A stretch of 8,052 nucleotides of DNA, from positions 1 through 8,052 of the forward strand of contig CALKHN010000018.1 of the NCBI GenBank assembly GCA_937991535.1, written 5' to 3'. The notes beneath the pieces were generated by a model, which worked only from the letters and a program-made list of their open reading frames with translations, had not been told where the DNA came from and made no database searches. Position numbers and translations under genes: made by a program. The DNA comes from an uncultured Sphingobacteriales bacterium. Its GTDB lineage: Bacteria > Bacteroidota > Bacteroidia > Chitinophagales > Chitinophagaceae. Below are positions 1 to 5,600 of this stretch, piece after piece. Within the stretch, counting starts at the first letter, position 1; every line of letters starts with the position of its first letter.

Positions 1-1402
1 CCACCAGCACGATATGCGTACCTTGCTCATAATAGCTACGTACCATGTGGTTGGTGAAGAATGATTTTCCGCTACCAGAAGGCCCAAGTATGAACTTGTT
101 CCTGTTTGTGCAGATACCCATTTTCATAGGTTCATCGCTGATGTCCACATGAACTGGTTTGCCAGTGAGTCTGTCACCCATGCGAACGCCCATCGGGCTT
201 AATGAAGAACGGTAGCCGGTTTCCAGATTCAGGAAGCAGGTTGCCTGTTCTGCGAACGTATCAAAAGTGTCATTCATGGGAAAGTCTGCCGCATTCCCAG
301 GAATGCCCGCCCAGAATATCTGAGGAGCGCCGACCGTTTCCTGTTTAGCCACTGCATCCATCTGTGCCAGTGCAGAGGAAACCATATTTTTCAGGTCTTT
401 CAGTTCTTCCTTGTCGTCTGTCCATACGAGTACATTGAAGTGTGCCTTGACGGGCAAACGTTGCTGACTAATGGCTTCATTCAAAAAATCATTAGTAGCA
501 TCTCTGGCAATCAAATTTTCCCTGCTATATGCGGAAAGGGATTGTAACCTCAGTCTTTTGCTTTCCAGCTTTTGGATGGTCTTTTGAGCATCTTCGATAA
601 AGATGTATTGATTGTAGATATGATTGCAGGGTAAAAGCTGGCCTAACGTAGAAGCAAACCCTACGCTGAACTTCGTTTTGTCGGTGCTATACTTATCGTA
701 GTTGATGCGGCTACCGCACAGTGCAGGAAGATCCACTGCGTCGCCCAGCGTATATAGCTGGCAATATTTATCTCCCACACGCATCGCCTCATCAAAAGTG
801 ATGTCGCCCATCAGGAAGCTGTCATTTCGCTCAGACAGGTAACAATACTGCTCTACCAATCCCATTTTACGGCTATGGCTGTGCAGTTCCTTTTCTCTTA
901 ATCTTGTCAGCTTCACAAACCCGCTATCCTCCATGATCCGCTTGAATTGTCCCGTACTGTCAAGAAAATCCTGTAGCATGTGCGGCCTTAATGTTTCTTC
1001 AGGCACAATGGATTTGCGCAAAAGACTTGAAAACATGGAGCTGGCTGTCTTCCGCCCTTCCGGCTTTTTGGTAAGCATGATGTAGCAGGTGTGAGCGAAA
1101 AAAGGACGTTCATTAAAGAACCGTTCGCTGGCCCGACTGAGGAAGCTGGTATCTTCCTTTGAGAAGTCGGGTTTATGACTGCTTTCCAAAAACCAATCCT
1201 GTTTGTGGAATACACTGAATTTGGGCAGTAGCTTGATTGCTTTTATCCATGCCTGGTGAAAGGCTTCGTATTCCTGATCGGAAAGCGAAAAGATTTCCGG
1301 CAGGTCTGCTTTAAAGACAACCGTCATGTCGCCTTGCTTGCTTAGGATGCAGTCATGCTCTACATCCATTATTGGTAAAATATCATCCAACACTTTTTCC
1401 AT
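1..1402 (-). CDS. traG: TraG-family conjugative transposon ATPase (VirB4-like), N-terminal part, cut by window edge
   Basis: I translated this reading frame by hand; it is open from the ATG at 1402 to the left edge and gives 467 residues. The N-terminus (MEKVLDDILPIMDVEHDC) matches the short conserved segment of Bacteroidetes TraG proteins (DUF3875-type). A Walker A motif, GPSGSGKS, lies at residues 440-447 (about positions 62-85), preceded by NRNKFIL. Walker B and the rest of the ATPase domain lie beyond the window. Family members are usually somewhat over 800 residues, so roughly 55% is present. Despite its name, this TraG corresponds to VirB4, the cytoplasmic ATPase that powers assembly of the mating channel, and not to the VirD4 coupling protein. 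The ATG at 1402 is preferred because it matches the family N-terminus. The frame is open only to a TAA at about 1446, and the only other plausible start is a GTG ten codons upstream. The upstream site is A-rich with no strong Shine-Dalgarno sequence. The gene follows the preceding one after 50 bases, so co-transcription is likely. Confidence 0.95.
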   Translation of the reverse strand, partial: MEKVLDDILPIMDVEHDCILSKQGDMTVVFKADLPEIFSLSDQEYEAFHQAWIKAIKLLPKFSVFHKQDWFLESSHKPDFSKEDTSFLSRASERFFNERPFFAHTCYIMLTKKPEGRKTASSMFSSLLRKSIVPEETLRPHMLQDFLDSTGQFKRIMEDSGFVKLTRLREKELHSHSRKMGLVEQYCYLSERNDSFLMGDITFDEAMRVGDKYCQLYTLGDAVDLPALCGSRINYDKYSTDKTKFSVGFASTLGQLLPCNHIYNQYIFIEDAQKTIQKLESKRLRLQSLSAYSRENLIARDATNDFLNEAISQQRLPVKAHFNVLVWTDDKEELKDLKNMVSSALAQMDAVAKQETVGAPQIFWAGIPGNAADFPMNDTFDTFAEQATCFLNLETGYRSSLSPMGVRMGDRLTGKPVHVDISDEPMKMGICTNRNKFILGPSGSGKSFFTNHMVRSYYEQGTHIVLV

Positions 1403-1428
1403 CTCACTTTTTTTACCTGTTATCACTT

Positions 1429-1447
1429 CAATGCACTCATGGCATTG
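1429..1447. repeat. short inverted repeat in the gap before traG
   Basis: The arms CAATGC and GCATTG are separated by seven bases. They lie in the 50-base gap between the stop of the 271-residue gene and the traG start. The stem has only six base pairs, half of them A-T, and no T-tract follows at the right distance on the transcribed strand. It does not look like an intrinsic terminator. It could be a weak mRNA hairpin 27 bases upstream of the traG start, or chance. Confidence 0.25.
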
Positions 1448-1452
1448 TTACC

Positions 1453-2268
1453 TCATAGCTTTGGGCCTCTACGCTGCCGCTGGCCGGTCTTCCGGCTTTC
1501 ATCTGCTTGTTTGGATTGCTGCTGTTTTTTTATATTCTCTTTTATAGTTTGTTCAATGCCGGTTTCTTTCCAGTCAATAATCTTCGCCTCAAAATGAGAT
1601 TTGATGTTCTTTAGCTTCAACCCGTCTGTTTCGTCCCACCCTCCTTTTCTATTGAAGCCTACCGGGTCTAATACTATTTCGTGCGGGAAGGAAATAACAA
1701 TAAGGTCTTTAGGAATGGAGGTGATGTTTTCATAGTCCAATTCCTGAAACTCATGTTTCTTTGGATTGTATGGTATCACGTAAGCCTCTTTGTCATCATC
1801 GTAGTAATGGTCAATCTGTCTGAAGACGATGCCGTTGGAAGCGAAATCATCTTTAGGACGCAGCATATCCATTGTTATATCTACATAGAAAGTGTGACCG
1901 GCTATGTCCACGGTAGGCAATTGCCCCATCAGCCTCCTTCCAAGCGCCTGCTGATCTACCATTAAAGCGAAATCTGTTTTTCCCTGCACCTCGTGAACGG
2001 AGCAACCGTATTTCTCTGCCATCCCCACAGGATCAAGCTGCACCAACTCTGGTATCTTTACTGTGGTAACATCCGTATCGTCGCTAAACAACCTCGGTAT
2101 GTTTTTCTCTTTAGGACTATAATCAAATACATATCCATCACCAACATCCCGCATGTCAAACAGGGGGATTACGTTCTCCGGGTTTGCTTTCTCACAGAGT
2201 TGCAAGCTGGCAACGTCCACAACAAAATCGGTTCCTTCGATGTTGTACACCGGCAATTCTCTTTTCAT
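1453..2268 (-). CDS. uncharacterised tra-operon protein with internal duplication
   Basis: This is a 271-residue soluble protein with no signal peptide or membrane segment, and I do not recognise a named domain. The sequence shows a tandem duplication. Residues 5-83 and 117-205 both begin with LP-x3-I-x-G-x2-F-x-V-D-(V/I), continue with a YV-x2-Y-(S/N)-P-K stretch, and end in LDPVG followed by M or F. A linker of about 33 residues joins them. The duplicated part is acidic (DDTD, YYDDDK), whereas the tail from about residue 247 to the end is rich in Q, K and R and probably disordered. The start ATG overlaps the traF stop as ATGA (2265-2268), which suggests translational coupling, and traG starts 50 bases downstream. 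Position between two mating-pore genes suggests a transfer-related role, for example a cytoplasmic accessory factor or chaperone for TraF or TraG; this is inference. The reading frame is intact and the two repeats have diverged strongly, so the duplication is old. Confidence 0.85.
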   Translation of the reverse strand: MKRELPVYNIEGTDFVVDVASLQLCEKANPENVIPLFDMRDVGDGYVFDYSPKEKNIPRLFSDDTDVTTVKIPELVQLDPVGMAEKYGCSVHEVQGKTDFALMVDQQALGRRLMGQLPTVDIAGHTFYVDITMDMLRPKDDFASNGIVFRQIDHYYDDDKEAYVIPYNPKKHEFQELDYENITSIPKDLIVISFPHEIVLDPVGFNRKGGWDETDGLKLKNIKSHFEAKIIDWKETGIEQTIKENIKKQQQSKQADESRKTGQRQRRGPKL

Positions 2269-2594
2269 GATTGTTTGTCTTTAATGCCTATAAAGATTTT
2301 TCTGCTCCTGGACTTGATCAGCTTAGGAACCTGCTTCCGGGCAAGGGCTTTCATCAACCCATGTTCGCCGTATTTGTTGCTCATGCCGTAAATCTTCATA
2401 ACCAGGAATGTTCCTGCGGTCAGAATGATACCGATGCACAGGTAAGTAGGAAGACCGATGATATACATTGCGGCAAAGACAATGAGCAGCGCCACGACAC
2501 CACCGCCTAAATACCAGATATATTGTGCCTTCAAGCCTTTGAACTCAATGCTCTGGTTTATTCCTTTGTTGATTTGATAAACACTATTTGCCAT
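2265..2594 (-). CDS. traF: TraF-like inner-membrane conjugal transfer protein (DUF4133)
   Basis: This is a 109-residue protein of normal length for the DUF4133/TraF family of Bacteroidota conjugative transposons. The N-terminal part (YQINKGINQSIEFKGLKAQ, residues 6-24) carries the family hallmark pattern of INKGI followed by I-E-F-(K/R)-G-L-K-A-Q. Two hydrophobic segments follow, at about residues 25-47 and 49-68, separated by a short P-T turn. They predict a hairpin in the inner membrane with both ends on the same side. The C-terminal 40 residues are strongly basic (ARKQVPKLIKSRSRK). By size and topology it resembles VirB3-type subunits, which act next to the VirB4-like TraG; that correspondence is inference. 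The start is well supported by a Shine-Dalgarno site six bases upstream. It follows the methylase-helicase stop by 20 bases and overlaps the next gene by four. In CTnDOT traF directly precedes traG, whereas here another gene lies between them. Confidence 0.93.
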   Translation of the reverse strand: MANSVYQINKGINQSIEFKGLKAQYIWYLGGGVVALLIVFAAMYIIGLPTYLCIGIILTAGTFLVMKIYGMSNKYGEHGLMKALARKQVPKLIKSRSRKIFIGIKDKQS

Positions 2595-2600
2595 AATATT

Positions 2601-2607
2601 TCCTTTT
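2601..2607 (-). promoter_or_regulatory. ribosome binding site of traF
   Basis: Read on the minus strand this is AAAAGGA, six bases before the traF ATG. It lies inside the 20-base spacer after the methylase-helicase stop. It is the best Shine-Dalgarno match of the three starts visible here. The 271-residue gene and traG have only weak A-rich sites, as is common in Bacteroidota. Confidence 0.6.
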
Positions 2608-2614
2608 AATTATT

Positions 2615-5600
2615 TTATAATCGCATCCTGCTACGGGAACGTTCTGCTAACTGCTGCGAGGCGAGTATCACTTCTTTTGGAACAGTATGCCCGTTCACTT
2701 TTTCGGACAGTTGAATGACAGGAGTATCAATAACTTCTTCCGGTTCGGTTTCCGCTACCTGTTGCTGCTTCAACTGGTTTTCCTGTATCTTGATGGCTAT
2801 CTGCCTTTCCAGATTAGCCAGTTCATTTTTCATTTGTTGTAATTCCGCTTCCTGTAAAAATGGTTTGGTAGTAAGCTGCTCCAGTTTGGGTATCTCTGTT
2901 TTCAGTTCGTTCAAAGTATGCTCGTACTTTTCTTTCAGGCTTTCCACCCGGTCAATCGCATTAAGGAAATGTCTTGCCGCCAGCTTAGGATTGTCTGTAT
3001 TCGGAAGCCCGTTGTTGTAAGTGTACTTAATACCGTCACTGCTTCGCTGCGCATAAAAGCTATTGGAATAGCGGTATTCAAAAACTCCGTTTTCCTCATA
3101 GGCTTCCTGCTGCCTGCGGATATACAGGCTGAAACCGTAGAGTGTACCTATCTGCGCTGTATGCTCATCTGCAACAGCAGGCTTCCAGTCCTGGTACAGC
3201 TTGATGATGTGTTTACCAATGGCTTCACTGTCCGTTGAACTGATAGTATCCAGTTTGATAGGGTTAACTTTTACACCGTCCTTATCCAGTTGAAGGCCGG
3301 CCTTGTACACTTTTTCATCTGCTGCAAGTTTATCGAGCGTTTTAACGGTGGATGCCTGTTCATTTTGCAGATTTTCCAATTGGTATTTATTGCGTGCGAT
3401 TTCTCTGAAGTGAGAAACTTTCAGGCTTTCCATTACAGCTATCTTCTTTTCCAGTTTTGATTTTTCCAATAATGAAGTGTCGCCGGACAGAATGGCTATA
3501 TATTCGGAAAAATTCATCCCGCTTTTTTCGTCAATCGCACCTTCATCAATGGTACGCACGTTCAATTCACAATTTTTCATTTGCGAAATGAACGTCTGTT
3601 TATTCTTCAGAAGGTTGAATTTGTAATTATCCAATGACTGTTCTACTGCGTAGATATAGTTCTGAACTTTGTTGCCGTAATATTCTTTGGCAATAAGATT
3701 GCCCTGGCGTGCGCCACGGCCATTACGTTGTTCCAGCTCTGACGGTTTCCAGGGAATATCAAGGTGGTGCATGGCCACTACACGTTGCTGCACATTTAGG
3801 CCGGTTCCGGCTTTCTCTGTGCTGCCCAATAAAATGCGAATCTCACCTCTGTTCATCTTACGGAACAGTTCGGGCTTTTTTGTATCTGTCCAGTCGTGAA
3901 TAAAAGTGATTTCCCGTTCGGGAATATTAAAGTCCCTGATCAGTTTTTCTTTAACTGCATCGTAGATATTAAATTCAACAGGCTTGGGTGTACCAATGTC
4001 TGAGAAGATAATCTGTGTACCCTTATGCTCGGTAGTTTCTTTATAGATCTCTGCAATCTTGCGGGCACTGACATTTACTTTGTTGTCGGGATGATCACTA
4101 TACTTCCACTCGTTGATCAATCGCATATCCGCCGACATTTTCTTAGCGTAGTTGGTTGCGATCAGCATTCTGCCTTTGTCTTCCTCTGGCGTCAACCTGC
4201 CACGACCAATCAATTCACCATTACCTGTTTTAGCGAATTGCATCAGGTTTTTAATGAACTCACTTTGTTCAGGCGTTGGCTTTATGTTCACCAGCGTTTC
4301 ACTCAATTCGGGCTTGTCAAGGTTTATATGTTTTGCCGTTTTGTAGTCGGTGATCTCGTTATAGAACAAAGCAAGCTCCGGTACTTTAATAAAATGCCTG
4401 AAGCGTTCTTTGGCAATGATCTCGTTGGTCACTGAAAATTCAAAGTCTGTTGTTTTACGTGCAAATACAGCAGCCCAACCATCAAAATTTTCAATATGCT
4501 GGCGTTCCATTTCTTTCGGACGCAGGTATTTAAACAACAGATACATTTCGGTGAGGCTGTTGGATATAGGTGTGCCGGAAAGGAACGTGACACATAAATC
4601 GGAATTAAAACGTGTTTGCAGTTCGCGAACAGCGAATAACATATTCAGCGCCTTCTGGCTACCTTCTGTATTACCCAAACCAGCGACCCTGTTATGACGG
4701 GTAGTGAAAGTGAGATTTTTGTACTTATGGGATTCGTCCACAAATAAGTGATCAATACCCATTTCTTTGAAATTGATACCTGTGTCTTTCTTTTCCTCGA
4801 TCTCTTTCAGGATAGATTTCAGTTTTCCCTCAAGGTTGTTCTTGCGTATCTCCAGCCCTTTGAGCATTTTCTTAGAGATGTCGCCGCCAAGATCTTTGAC
4901 AGTTTCCAGGTCACGTTCAACATTGTCCAGTTCCGTTTGAAATATCTCTCTTTGTATCTCCGGTGACTGCGGTATCTTTCCGAATTGATCATGGGTAAGT
5001 ATGATACAATCCCAATTGTTGTTCTTTATTTCATGGAAAAGCCGCAACCGTTGTGCGGGTGTAAAATCATTTTGCCCCGGAAACAGGATGCGAGCTTTAG
5101 GATAGGCTTTTTTATAGGTTTCTGCTATCTGGTTAACGTTTGCCTTTAGCGCAACAATCATAGGCTTATGCACAATACCTAATCTTTTCATCTCCTGTGC
5201 GGAGACGATCATGGTAAGGGTTTTGCCCAATCCTACTTCATGATCAACCAATGCCCCACGGTTCTGTATGATTCGCCAGGCTGCGTTCTTTTGTGAGCTA
5301 TATAAATCCTCAATGCCTAATGCTTTTTTATCTAAGCCGGGAAAATTGAGGTGGTTGCCGTTGAACTCCCGCAATACATAGCAGTTGAACGTATCATTGT
5401 ACAGGTTTTCCAAGTTCTTTTTCTCATCATCCGGTATTTCATTCAGCCAGTTAATGAAACCACTCCTTATCTGCTCGATCTTTTGGTGTGCCAGTTGTAT
5501 GGCTTCATTATCGGGGACCCTGATGGTTGTATTATTAGGGCCTTTCACTTCATAAGTAAAGAAAGGGGTTGTATTCTCCAGTGCATGTTCCAGCAAAGTG

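Noticed and set aside
988..1215. 75-residue minus-strand open frame
   Set aside because: It lies in a different frame inside the traG coding region, and its translation has no recognisable family features, whereas the traG frame is fully open and matches its family.
1423..1440. five-residue minigene upstream of traG
   Set aside because: It is too short to distinguish from chance and has no ribosome binding site; it is kept only as a note in the low-interest gap finding.
2595..2614. possible promoter or terminator in the A/T-rich spacer before traF
   Set aside because: The 20-base gap contains only the stop-adjacent A/T run and a ribosome binding site. It has no hairpin and no room for a -33/-7 promoter outside coding sequence, so read-through from the upstream gene is more likely.
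4025..4435. 136-residue plus-strand open frame, and other plus-strand frames such as 7112-7567 and 1993-2391
   Set aside because: All lie antisense to strongly supported coding regions, share no family motifs, and are rich in residues typical of antisense shadows.
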